Origin: Zanthoxylum bungeanum
Taxonomy: Eukaryota; Streptophyta; Magnoliopsida; Sapindales; Rutaceae
DNA: 64,000 bases
NCBI GenBank assembly: GCA_019454045.1
Contig: SKCR01023790.1
Span: 62,001 to 126,000 of the forward strand
Reading direction: 5' to 3'
Part shown: one piece after another, positions 32,539 through 44,623 of the stretch
Numbering within the stretch: position 1 is the first letter of the stretch
Layout of the letters: each line of letters begins with the position of its first letter
Program-made: the position numbers and the translations under genes
The notes under the pieces: model-generated
The model's input: the letters and a program-made list of their open reading frames with translations, nothing else
Told to the model about the DNA's origin: nothing
Databases searched by the model: none

Positions 32539-33009
32539 CTAAACTGTTGTCTTTCTTTTTCGAAATTGTGTATATGACATGTGAATTACATGATGCACAT
32601 ATCTACTGGAATGCGTCTCAAGAGTCTTAGATATGTCATTCAAAGACTCCTTACTCAAGTCATCCCTAATGAATTTAATTTTATCTTCACGGTTATCAGA
32701 CATCATTCCTAAAGAACGACAACGGGTATTACATGTCATACGAGCACATTTATAGAAAACACCCATTCTTTTAGCTATTCTCTTTTTAGCATAGGTGCTT
32801 CTTCCTAAATCAGACAGATATGAAACAAAAGAGTCAGAAGACTCACCTGTGAATCAGACCCGTGTTTCAATAATCCAACGAATTTCATTATGAATACCTT
32901 TGATCATCGGTAATCTCATCTGTTCCAAGCGAGCTTTGTAGACTTTCATCGGAGAGTTTTGAGGAAGAGAAGGAAATTGCTTGTAAAGATTTGCGAGAAC
33001 TTCTTCCAT
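32539..33009 (-). pseudogene. Unrecognised additional ORF (ORF-x) downstream of integrase
   Basis: One frame of about 156 codons starts at ATG 33009, roughly 75 bp after a conserved CTGGGAGGCAACCC-type motif that follows integrase in such elements. A single TGA lies at 32854-32856. The predicted protein starts MEEVLANLYKQFPSLP. It is basic in the middle (YAKKRIAKRMG, then CARMTCNTRCRS, four Cys in the region), acidic after (DNREDKIKFIRDDLSK), and ends at 32539. I do not recognise a family. It could be an element-specific accessory protein or another captured fragment. It follows the C integrase on the same strand. Confidence 0.5.
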
Positions 33010-33184
33010 CCTGAAAAGTGATTTACTTACACAAATGAAACACACAAAAATAAAACACACCAAATCACAATATAAACACAAATTGCATGGGTTGCCTCCC
33101 AGCTAGGACTAAGTTTAACGTCGTCCGCTAGACATTACTGCCCGAACGTTAGGCTGGATCTGAAAGTGTGACACTTTCTTTTTG

Positions 33185-35708
33185 TCACTCGAATGATTCT
33201 CCCCAGTAGTGTTTGACATGCTGACTATTAACTTTGAATGTTTCGTTGGTGTTGGGATCAAGTAACTCAACAGCTCCATATGGTAAAACCTGAGTGATCA
33301 CAAATGGACCTGACCACCTCGATTTCAACTTTCCAAGGAAAAGTTTCAACCTTGAATTGTATAACAATACCTACTGTCTTGGTTCCAGTTGTATGCGTAC
33401 TATTTTTCGATCATGCCATTTCTTTGTCTTTTCTTTGTATAATTTGGCATTCCCATAAGCATATAGGTGAAATTCCTCAAATTCATTGAGTTGATTGAGT
33501 CTTTTCTCTCATGCTGCTTTTGGATCAAGATTCAATTTCTTTAGTGCCCAGTACGCCTTGTGTTCAAGCTCAACTGGCAGATGGCACGCTTTCCTGAACA
33601 CCATTTGATATGGGGACATACCAATGGGTGTCTTATAAGCTGTCTGATGGGCCCATAATGCATCATCCAGTTTTGTAGACCAGTCCCTCCTTGTTGATCC
33701 AACAGTTCTCTCCAAGATTCTTTTGATCTCCCAGTTTGAAACTTTAACTTGTCCATTTGATTGTGGATGGTAGGCAGTGGCAACTTTATTAGTAACTTCG
33801 TATTTGGATAGGACTGCATCGAAGTATTTGTTGCAGATATGTGTGCCTCCATTACTGATAATCACCCGAGGTGTTCCAAAACGAGTGAAAATATTCTTTT
33901 TAAGGAATTTAATGACCACTTTTGAATCATTTTATGGCAGTGATATTGCTTCAATCTATTTGGAGACGTAGTCTACTACAACCAGTATGTACAGGTTTCT
34001 GAATGATGGAACAAAGGGTCCCATAAAATCAATACCTCATACATCAAATATCTCCACTTCTAGAATATTTTATAGAGGTCCTTCATTTATTCTTGAAATA
34101 TTTCTCGTTCTCTGGAATCTGTCACATTGAAGAGCAAATACGTAAGCATCTTCAAAAAGAGTGGGCCAGAACAAACCTGATTGTAAGAATTTGGCGGTAG
34201 TTTTGTTTCCGTTGAAGTCTCTACCATATGGTGATGAATGACAATGCTGCAGGACATTATTGACATCTTCCTATGAAACACAACGTCTCAGTAATTTATC
34301 AACACAACGTTTGAATAGGTCTGACTCATCCCAGAATAATGCTTGACTTCTTTGAAGAATTTATTCTGTTAATGAGTTGTCCATTCCAACGGCCATTTTC
34401 CCGATAATATGTAGTTGACATAATCAACATACCAAGGGACATCATGTTGTTTTATGGCAAACAGCTGTTCATCTGGAAAATTTTCTTTGATTGCCAGTTC
34501 TTTGCCAGCTGTTTCTCCATTATCGAGCCTCAATAAATGATCTGCCCTTGGTTTTCTGTCTCTTTCCTATCTCTGATCTCCATGTCAAATTCTTGTAGTA
34601 GAAGTATCCAATGGATCAATCTAGGTTTGGCATCTTTCTTCGCGATTAGGTATTTGATTGCTGAATGATCTATGTAGACCACCACTTTGGGTCCCACTAG
34701 ATAAGAGCGAAATTTATCAAAAGCGAACACAACTGCAAGCAACTCCTTTTCAGTGGTTGTATAGTTGAGTTTATCTTCATTCAAAGTTCTGCTGGAGTAG
34801 TAAATGGTATGGAGAATTTTTGCTTTGTGTTGTCCCAAAACTACACCTACAGCAAAATCACTAGCATCGTACATCACTTCAAATGGAAGGGTCCAGTTTG
34901 GTGAAGTTGAAAGGCACATCTTTCTCCTGAAGATTGCACAGAGGTTTAGCAAACTTTGAGAAGTCTTTGATAAATCTCCTGTAAAAGCATGCATGTCCGA
35001 GAAAACTCTGAATCCCTTTGACAGATGTTGGTGGAGGTAGTTTTTCAATTATCTCGATCTTTGCTTTGTCTACCTCGATTCTATTTTGTGAGATTCGATG
35101 TCCCAGGACAATGCCTTCCTGCACCATGAAGTGGCATTTCTCCCAATTAAGTACCAGGTTGGTATCTTCACATCTTTGTAACACATTTTCCAGATTTTGC
35201 AAACAGTTGTCAAAAGAGTCTCCAAACACAGAGAAATCATCCATGAAGACCTCCATACTTTGTTCCAGCATGTCTGAGAAGATGGCCATCATACAACGTT
35301 GAAATGTAGTAGGAGCATTACATAGTCCAAATGGCATCTTGCGGAGAGTAAAAGTACCATACGGACATGTAATAGTGGTTTTCTCTTGATCTTTTGGGGT
35401 GATGGCAATCTGATTGTACCCTGAGTATCCATCCATAAAATAATAGAATTCATGTCCCGCCAATCTTTCTAGCATCTGGTCAATGAATGGTAGCGGAAAA
35501 TGATCTTTCCATGTTGCTTTGTTCAGCTTCCTATAATCCATGCATATTCTCCATCCAGTCATCGTTATTATTGGAATCAGCTTGTTCTTCTCATTTATGA
35601 CTACAGTAATTCCTCCTTTCTTCGGCAAACACTGCATATGACTCACCCAAGTACTGCCAGAGATGGGGTAGATGATGCCGGCATCCAACCATTTGATAAT
35701 TTTTTTTC
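33185..35708 (-). pseudogene. C gypsy pol remnant: RT, RNase H, integrase
   Basis: The minus strand starts mid-RT (KKIIKWLDAGIIYPIS) where copia A2 was inserted. RT at ~35700-34900 shows CMDYRKLNKAT, KMPFGLCNAPTTFQRCM and the FMDDFSVFG active site, the Tat/Athila style. RNase H (~34900-34530) has [17 protein letters not shown] and YIDHSA. Integrase (~34280-33185) shows DFMGPF, but the second catalytic Asp is Asn (VIISNGG) and the Glu region reads GQVKVSN, so the triad is lost. The end GPFVITQVLPYGAVEL is typical of the C-terminal domain. Several stops and frameshifts are present. The missing N-terminal RT, protease and gag are not found beyond A2. Confidence 0.93.
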
Positions 35709-37642
35709 TGTTGGATAATATGACCCATAGCGTCACTATTTGTACAGATCACGGTGTTGTTGTACAAATTAACTATGTGACAAGGAAATTGCACTATCAT
35801 CATTTGTGATTAGATCACCATAAATATATAAATGAAGAGAGGTCCATATGATTAGTTCCTGGATTGAGAATGATATGAGACAGTATCAGTCCACGAAGGA
35901 TTAATCATTAAATATCCATAGCCGGAGTATTATCGAGACAGGACATCGATAATGCGGAATAGGCTAGTATTGCACTTGTGCGCGTTGTGAGGGCACAACG
36001 GCATAGTTCTCATATATTTAAGTATTGGATACTTATGCAAGTGCGATAGGAGGTTGTGTTTCACCGATGGTACGGGAAACAGCTTCGCTCTGGATAGACC
36101 CCTCGGAATCCCATTGGTATTATGACTATGTGTCTATGGGAGGCCGAAATCAAGGTAGGTGTGTATAGTCTTAACCTGAGACTTGCATCGCTAATACTTG
36201 CGATAATCGGTAGACTTTAGTCTTAGTGGTACAGGCTTTAACCGGTTCTGCGTACGCCGCTTCTGGGTTTATCAGAGAGTCGTAGTGTATTGGGTGTGAT
36301 GTCGAGATGGAAGTATCACTTCAGTCATAGTGGAGATGATGTCACGCAGGATACGATATTAGTGCTCTTAAGTGCTGGCCGGCCATCGAGATATTATGAC
36401 AAGGTCATGTATATCTGATTATAGAGACTAGTTACCAGACATCCGACATGTGCTTCGGACGGGGCAGACACTTATCCAGCCCCAGCCCTAGCACGTGACT
36501 ATCCGATACTGGGCCGATATACACAATACTACGGTATACTACGCTTGATACAGATCTATATATTCCTGTAAGAATATTTTGCTTCCTGAAGATTCACCGA
36601 TGATGTATAACTCGCACTTTAATTAATCTGGGATTAATTAGAAGAGAGAGAAAATTAATTTCTGGGATTAATTGCGGAGATATTTTATCTGGGATAAAAT
36701 ATTAATTAAAGAGAGAGAACGATTAATTTGGAATTAATCGATAAAATAATATATTCGATATATTATAAGAAATTGGATTTCGACGCGGAATTAAAATTAG
36801 ATTTTAATTCGGGCGAACGAATTAATTAAGAATTAATTCGTTAGTGACGTGAATAGTGATTTCGCTAGGCGTAATCATTTAATTACGATGCGACAAAAAA
36901 TTCGTTAATTTGGAATTAGCGAACCCGAGCCCGGGATTATTTGCGAGCGCATTCGCATTTCGAATTCGAGTGCGGCACGCAAGTCAAATCGTGCGTCAAA
37001 TCGATAGTCACATCAAGCGTCAAATCAAATGTCATTTTGAGTGATGTGACATGTTGTCACTTGATTTGAGTGATTGATGTAGAAGTTGAAAAAGCAACAT
37101 TTGCTTTTTACTTTTTGACTTTTGAATTAAAGTAATATATATGTTATTTAATTTACTTGGTAAATATAATAAATATATATATTAAAGCTTTATCTTCTCT
37201 CTCTCACATGCAAGACATACGCATTCAGTCTTTTCCCTCTCTTTTTCTTCTTCCTCTTCTCACGGCTTCAAGCCGATTTCTTCACAAATATTTCTGGTTT
37301 GACCGAATCAAAGGGAAGCAAGGAAGAAGACTTAGTGCTAGCACACCATGAGTGATACATAGGTGATAGGGAAACGAATTTGTGAGCATGGAAAAGCTTG
37401 AAGCTTGGAGCTTCAATGGTGACATCAATGGCCGAATGAACAAGGAGGAAGACACCCCACCACCGTGCAGCCCCTACCATTCACAGCTCACTGCCAGGGA
37501 GCAACATGCAGTGCGTTTTTGGTCTTTGTTTCATTTCATCAAAACCCATCAATGTGAGTATGAATTCCGCCTTACTCCTTGGTTGTATTCTATTCGTTTT
37601 TATGCATGATTTATGATCTTGGGACTTGATTGAAACTCTACA
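35709..37642 (+). repeat. 5' LTR of A2
   Basis: 1934 bp, TGTTGG to CTCTACA, followed by TGGTATCTTGAGC (primer site). It is closest to the solo LTR at 406-2461. It carries the hairpin chain at about 36605-36860. No full gene; small frames near 37157-37720 are not credible. Confidence 0.92.
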
Positions 37643-40630
37643 ATGGTATCTTGAGCTATTGGTTGCATAAAAACGAATTAGGGTTCTTGAGCAAAATTTG
37701 GGGCTTTTTGATTTAAGCATGATTTTGACAAATTGTTTGTTTAAGAATGCTTGTATATGATTAAATTAGAGTTATATGTAATCAATTTGATGAAAAATTA
37801 ATTGGATTGATTTTCCCCAATTTGCTTAATGTTGGCCAAAACTTTAATTTGGGTAAACTCAATTTGAGCATCAAATGATTAAATTGTTTAGTATAGTATG
37901 CTTGAATGAGGTTGAATTGATGTTGTGCATAATCAATTTCATGAAATTTGGTTGGATCCATTTTTCCCTAAATTTTGGGCATGACAAATTTGGGTAAACT
38001 TGATTTTGAGCATGTTTAATGAAATTGGATGATTTAGAATGCTTGAATGTTGTTTAATTGATGATTGATTAGATCAATTTGATGAAAAGTGTTTGGAACA
38101 ATTTTTCCCCAATTTGCTTGTGATGGCCGAATTTGGCAAGTGCCCTATTGTCTTGGATTTTTGATTTTTTGTTCATTGGATGACTTAGAAATCATTTGGG
38201 GATGTTGAATTTATGTTTGATTGGGTTCAATTGGATTGAATTTGATTTGGGCATTTTTTTCCCCTTATGGCCGAGACTTTAGCATGTATTAATTGGGTTT
38301 GATTTTGATCAAATTATGTTGGACATGATTAATTGATGTTAAGCATGATTAATTGGACAAATTTAGTGTTTTGGAAACTTTGATTTGGGTAATTAATAAT
38401 GCTATACACTTTAGGTAATTTAATTTGAAAATTTGGAATTTTTGAAATTAAATTATTGGGCTTAAAATTGGATTTGGGCCTCTTTAAGTTGTTATTGGGT
38501 TTATTGGACTTTGTTGTACAAAGTTGGTTTAGGCCAAAATTGGTTGGATCCAATTAGGCCCAAAACCGCTTCCAAAAGGCCCAAATGCGACTAATGAACC
38601 TTTAACGTTTAATTGGGCCTAATGGGCCTAAATTAATTATGGGCTTATGGGGTAACTCCCGGATTGCACTTTGGTTGCGGGTTTGACCCGAGTTGACCAA
38701 AAGTCCACGCCTCAAGAAATTAATTAAAAGCCCATTGGACTTTAATTAAATTAATATTGGATATTAATCGGGCTTTGAGACCCGTAACGATTAAATTTGG
38801 AATTTAAGTCGTAAAGGTTTATTTTATAAAGTGTAATATTTAATTTGGAATTAAATAATGAATTAGAATTAAATGCGTATTAAATTGGATTTAATTATGT
38901 AATTTAATTTAATTCAATTCGTAGAAATCATACTTTGAGTACGTGTTCGCAATACGAGTTTGACTCGAACAAAATCAAATCTTTGTTTGAACATTGGGTG
39001 ATCACTAATCATCAAGATTAATTAATTTGATTGATTGATTGATAACATGCTTGTATGAATACATGGTTGTGATGCATGAATAATGTATATCGGATGGATA
39101 TTAGCTGGGTGGGGCGATTTTGGAAATTGTAATAAATTTGATTTATTAATTGGACCTGCGAGTCCAGCCTTATCTCCTATTCTTTGTATTCTCTTCTCAC
39201 CTATTCCCCTCAATGTAAATGAGGTTTCTTTAGAAGTGTAGTGTAACGGGTAGAAGAAATATTTGTGCTAGTTGGAGAGAGAAAGTGAGAGATTTGATCT
39301 AGGATCAATGTGTAAAATATCCATCTGCATATCATTATTATTTTACATATGCGCTTTATTATGTGTTTAGAATGCATGTTTAAGGGTGTATGATGATGAG
39401 ACCTTAACAAAGATAATTAAAATTGGTAGCCAATTTGCACGCGAAAAACCCTCGTTAAATATCAAGCGTTATTTTCCTTCCATTGAGTGATTCTTACTCA
39501 AGATCCGAGATTGGCAGGGGTTGTTGGCCAAAGTCAAGCCCTTGTCCGTCAAAGATGTGTTTTAATCACGAGGCTTTGTTCCATATCGGTGTCGTGTCCA
39601 AGTTGTGGTTTGTTGGCCAAAGTCAAGACCACTTCTTGTCCATAGACATTGATTACGAAGCTTCCATGTCAATGGGTCCGCGCTTGACTGGGATCACTAG
39701 GTTTGTTGTGCCAAAGCCAAGGCCTAGTTGATTCAGAGGAAAATGGTTAGGGTATACATTCGATGTATAGGCATATATAAGATATATGTTTGGGACTTGG
39801 ATGTCCACCTACTGGATCTAGGAGTTGGATGAGATCCAATTGATCTTAGAGATCTACCTAGTTAATTATCATACAATTTGTTGGCCAAAGTCAAGATTGT
39901 GTGATATTTAACGGGATCCTAGCCCACTAGGAAACACGGTTTCCCGAGTACTCGACAGAGGGTTAGAGGCTCGACAAAAAAATAGTGGGAGGCAAGAATT
40001 GAATTTGCAATACTCGTTCAATTACTCGCCATACGCGCTCATTTAAATTATTTCGTCATTAGATTAAATGTTAGTTGGACTAATATTTAAATTGTTGTTT
40101 TGATTAAACAGTTGGACTGTATTATACTTGATTATATATAATGGATTTATTAATCAATATTTGAATTAATTAATTTCAGTTTACAGTTGATTTTATAATT
40201 GGATTATAGTAATCAATGTAATTGAGGTTAATTAATTTGGATTATATTTGATTATATAGTTTGACTATTATAATCATTATAATATGTATAGTACCACTAA
40301 TCGTTGATTAAATAGTTGGACTATTGTAATCAAGATAAAATTGAAAAGTTGGATATTTAAAATATAATCTGGGATTAAAATATTTTAAATGATTTAATTT
40401 TCAAATTGGGAATAAATAATAGGTTACTTTATTTGATAAAATAACTTATTATATCTTAAGCCCAAAATTAAGCAAAATAAGTAGAGCATAAAATCTTTGG
40501 AAGATTTATGTGATGATGACTTTAATGCTTAATTAATATACTTGTCATAAATCTAATTTTAGATTTAAGAAGTATTAAAATTGCAATTTATAATTCTTGG
40601 AGAATTAATTGACTATTCATAAAGTCAAAG
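37643..40630 (+). other. Untranslated leader of A2
   Basis: Aligns with the A1 leader. Copies of the GTTGGCCAAAGTCAAG motif are at 39523, 39612, 39705 (variant) and 39880. It contains TGGGCC-rich stretches at 38450-38780 and, after about 40330, AT-rich sequence where the gag N-terminus should be but is not recognisable. Confidence 0.75.
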
Positions 40631-42385
40631 TTTGCAATTGGGCATGTAGCACGAGGTGCACATCGTTTCGATATTCTAAAAACCCAAGGCTTGGCCTAAG
40701 GTTTCTGAAATATTGAAAAGGATAATTGACATATCCCAAAGTGACTACCATTTGGATATGGCAGACACGAAGGAATTAAAGAAATGGCAAGGCTCTTACT
40801 TTAAAAATGTTTGTCTTAGTTATGTTCACAGCTAGTATTGAAATTAGATTTTAAATACTTAGTGTGGTACATAAAATATATGTATTGATGTTCAGAATCT
40901 GCTTTGAGCAGGATACTGACTTCAAGCCGAGATTTCTCTGCGAATCGGAAACGGGACGAAAGTCGCTGTTTCGACCGTAGATACCTAAGTTTAGGAACTA
41001 CCCTTCGGGTATGTACTTGAATTAGGAACTGTTATAGTGTAACTAGTTTGACTAGAGACATTATCTCTATATCAGTGTTTAATCCGTTGCGGATAAACCT
41101 TTATATTCTAGAACACTAAAGTGTTTTATTATATAAAGATGATACTGAGATAAACACATTAGATGTGAATAACATAATTTATATTTTGAATATAATTAAA
41201 ATCTCAAACATATAAAATGACAAATAAATAGCTCAAATTGATTTGATCAATAGAGACTTATTTGTGGCATTGTTGTCTGGGACACAATTATACAAGACTC
41301 GTATATCCACACTTTTGAAGAGTGGATACTAGGACTGATTTGACTATTCAAATATAGTCTACGAATCTAGTTTATTAGGTAAAGTACCTAAAATACTATT
41401 TACTTGGTAATAGTAAAAGGGCCACCGATCTGTTAGCCCTATTCATGGTGAAGTTAGTGGGCCCATATCTAGCTAGGCTAGATGTGAAAATGAATATTTC
41501 GTGACCTTAACGGATGTGGCATCACGTTATGGTTATGTGTTTCTTTTGAAGAACACAAATCAGAAACTTTTAGAGTTTCGACACGAAATAGACAAACAGA
41601 TCGGCTATAGTATTATACCGTCACGGTAAGACCGTAATGAAAAATACTTAAGCAATAAGTTTCTTATATACTTGAAAGATTATAGTATTCTTTCAAATGA
41701 GGACTCCTCCCGGAACACGTCAAAGTGACGGTGTGTCCGAATGGATTAACTGAATCATGTTAGACATGATAAGGCTAATCATGAGTCACTCTGAGCTACC
41801 ATTTCCTTCAACGGATAAGTTTTAACTGTGCAATAACTTATTTAGAATAAGGTTCCATATAAATCTGTTTGACAATGTCATATAGGATATGAACAGGGAA
41901 GAAACAAGGTTTCTCATTCCTGATAATTTGGGTATGCCAGGCATAACGTTTGGATGATACCAAACTAAAGACCCAAATTGGATAAGTGCCAATATAGGTT
42001 ATCCTAAGGGAAACCATAAGTATAGTACTTATATATCTCACATGAGAACAATGTGATTGTTGCTCACCATGCGGTTTTTCCTGAGAGGAATACCGATATG
42101 CAGTGGTCAGTGGGAGGATAGTGATACTCGATGAAAATCAGAGTAATACTGTTCAAGGCACGAAGTCCTTAATGGAACACAAATAGTTCATCTATGATGA
42201 ACCTATACCATTAATCTTCGAGTACACAAGAACCGCGTAGATCAGAGAGAGTCAGAAAACAACCTGGGGTATGGGTTTCTGATCTCACCTCATAAAGATG
42301 TTAATCTTTTAAGACATACCAACTGATTACGTATGAGGTAGTGATACAAGGTATCGACTCCCTATTATGACAAAGTGTCATGAGT
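40631..42385 (+). pseudogene. Decayed gag-pol of A2
   Basis: Nucleotide alignment with A1 from about 14780 onward. It has a gag-tail equivalent at 40650-40700, protease near 40900-41060, and pre-integrase near 41260 (CTTATTTGTGGCATTG). Integrase lies at 41400-41950, including TCACGTTATGGTTATGTG. The link and RT start are at 42230-42385. Frames are broken every few dozen bases. It ends abruptly at the C LTR junction. Confidence 0.85.
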
Positions 42386-42387
42386 CC

Positions 42388-43541
42388 AAAGACTTAAAGT
42401 AAATACTAAAAAATAAAAAAGGTAAAAGTACAATAAAAGAAAATATTGGGGTTCGAGGATCCATTTTTATTACTACTATTTTAGATATCTCCCTTATTAT
42501 AATATATTAACTATGCGTGATATTACTAATCTGCCATATAGGCGGTATCCTGATTAAGTCAAATTAATAATTAATTCCAACCGACCATACATGCGGTATC
42601 CATGTTTAGTCAGGTTAAAACCAATTTTATTTAAGTCCAACCGACCATAAGGCGGTATCCCATTAAGTAAGGTTTTAAATAGTTTATATATTATAATTAA
42701 GGGAGATTAATCCAAATATTAGTAAAAAAAGCTTACCTTTCACCCCTAGCAGAAGAGAGTTACCTACTCATGCTGAATAGTAAAAACTGAAAAGTAAAGA
42801 AAAGAAAGTACAATTGCGAAAAGTAAATAAAATTAATTACAGAAAGTGGTAAATAAACAAACAAGACACAATCTTCTTAGTATTCTTAAGGAATTTCTTA
42901 GAAGAAAGTATGAAATGAAATCTGAAATTCGGCCTCTATTTATAAGGAAAACTTGGCCTCTCGCATCGCGACGTGCGCAACATTACGCATTGTGACTCAC
43001 GATGATCTTCGACAATTGGCGCTGCTTCTGCGGAGATGGTGACATGTGTCCAGCGGCTGTCGGCAGGTGAATTATTGTGCTGACGTGGCGACCACTGAAT
43101 TATTTTGCTAACGTCATTGATGATGTATGTACTGACGTGGCATTGACATGGCGATGAAGATTGTCGGCACCATATGATGATGACACATGTCCGGCGCACG
43201 TTAGCTGATTTACTGTGGTGTTGACACGTGGCAGGCGCATGTTAGCAAGTGTGCATGATAGCAAACTTCTCTGATTGTGACACGTGTCTGACGCATTTTA
43301 GCAGTACACGACACTTGTTATCGGTCGTGACGCAGAGCTGCGAGTCTCGACGTCCAAATGATGATTTAGCCATTTTTGTCCATTTTCACTGTTTTGGCCT
43401 TGACTTGATTCCAAAGAGTCCTGTTATTTTATTTATCTATAAAATAACACAAAATACATCAAAATATTCATAAAACTCATGAAACTATATAAAATATTAA
43501 GTCAAAGGAGTGGGAAATAGTGATCTATTTACCACTCATCA
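42388..43541 (-). repeat. 5' LTR fragment of the nested C element
   Basis: Starts (minus) at 43541 with TGATGAGTGGTAAATAG, directly inside D sequence. There is no polypurine tract before it, so this is the outer end of an insertion and not a 3' LTR. It keeps the first ~1150 bp and the triple repeat (42540-42660). It is cut at 42388 by the junction with A2. It is best read as the 5' LTR of the C element whose 3' LTR is 28419-30272. Confidence 0.8.
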
Positions 43542-43991
43542 TGCTGACACCTGCATAATTACTCATGCAAACAACAGACATGCAGTTAGCATATAATAAA
43601 ATAAAACTTGAGTAAAAAAATCAATAAAATAAAATAAATGTAGATGCAAGGGTTGCTTCCTCGCTAGCGCTAAGTTTAACGTCTTCAGCCAGACGTAACC
43701 ACCCAAGTTGTCATTGTGGCTTCCATTTAGCGAACTGATGAAGGCTTGAGAAAGGATTTGTGGCTGGTTGCAGCATTTCATCCAGTGATCCCTCAGTGTC
43801 ACCGATTGAAATTTGAGGCTGCACATATGATAAAATTGGCTCAACTTCCTTTTTAACTTCCCAGGTATCATCTCCAATTAAGCATTAACTCTCATTTTAC
43901 GATTCTTTGGGAGCAATTTCAGTTCAGGAGGATCTGATTTAGGTTGTAGAGAAGCTGTTTCTGGCAGGACTGTTTCTAGCATGTATATAAA
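43542..43991 (-). other. D 3' region after protease, no pol
   Basis: After protease the minus strand keeps a short frame (DPPELKLLPK, a typical linker before RT). It then runs without RT or integrase into the post-ORF motif GACGTTAAACTTAGCGCTAGCGA-type sequence (43655-43690), ending GAAGCAACCC. Pol is missing from this element. The C LTR starts at 43541. Confidence 0.65.
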
Positions 43992-44400
43992 TTAGCACTC
44001 ATCATCACTCTGTGGTTGTTTCTCAACATAAAAAATATTTACTTCTATTATCATGTTTCCAAATGTCAACTTCATGAGACCGTTCCTGCAATTGATAAGA
44101 GCATTAGCTATAGCAAGAGAAGGTCTACCTAAGATTATAGGGATTTTTGACTCAGTGTCAACCACAGATTGTGTATCGAAAATCAGAAAATCAACAGGGT
44201 AGTAGAATTTATCAATTTGAAGTAAAACATCCTCAACTACTCCAAGTAGTTGTCTGATAGAGCGGTCAGCTAACTCTAAAACCACTGATGTAGGTTTAAT
44301 CTCTCCAAGCCCTAACTGCTTATAGATCGAATATTGCATGAGATTAACACTAGCACCTAAATCTAATAACGCTTGACCAAACTCATATGTGCCGATATGG
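43992..44400 (-). pseudogene. D gypsy protease
   Basis: On the minus strand DLGASVNLMQYS carries the DLGAS active-site variant of Tat/Athila-type proteases. ELADRSIRQLLGVVEDVLLQ, FPVDF-like (YPVDFLIFD) and PIILGRPSLA follow in the usual order. The segment from 44339 is open to 43992. The active-site segment lies just upstream in the same frame. It is linked to the gag at 44624-46237. Confidence 0.88.
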
Positions 44401-44623
44401 CAGCTAATGGTGGGACATCATGGATCTTTGTATTTTGGTGGAGTCCTATGTTCAATTATTGCACTAGCTTGCTCTGTTAAAAATGCAGTCTTCTTCACAC
44501 TATGCTTCCTCTTCATGGTGCATAGATCCTTCAAAACCTTCGCATAAGCGGGAACTTGTTTTATCACATGTAACAATCAAATGTTGATTTTTACTTGCTT
44601 TAGATGTTCTAGGATCTCACCAT

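Larger units (their letters stand above)
35709..42385 (+). mobile_element. Truncated copia element A2 inserted in C pol
   Basis: It has the 5' LTR, the long leader and a heavily decayed gag-pol, but no 3' LTR. It stops near 42385 at the beginning of RT, where it meets a C LTR fragment. It interrupts the C RT frame at 35708. Leader and LTR are collinear with A1. Confidence 0.9.
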
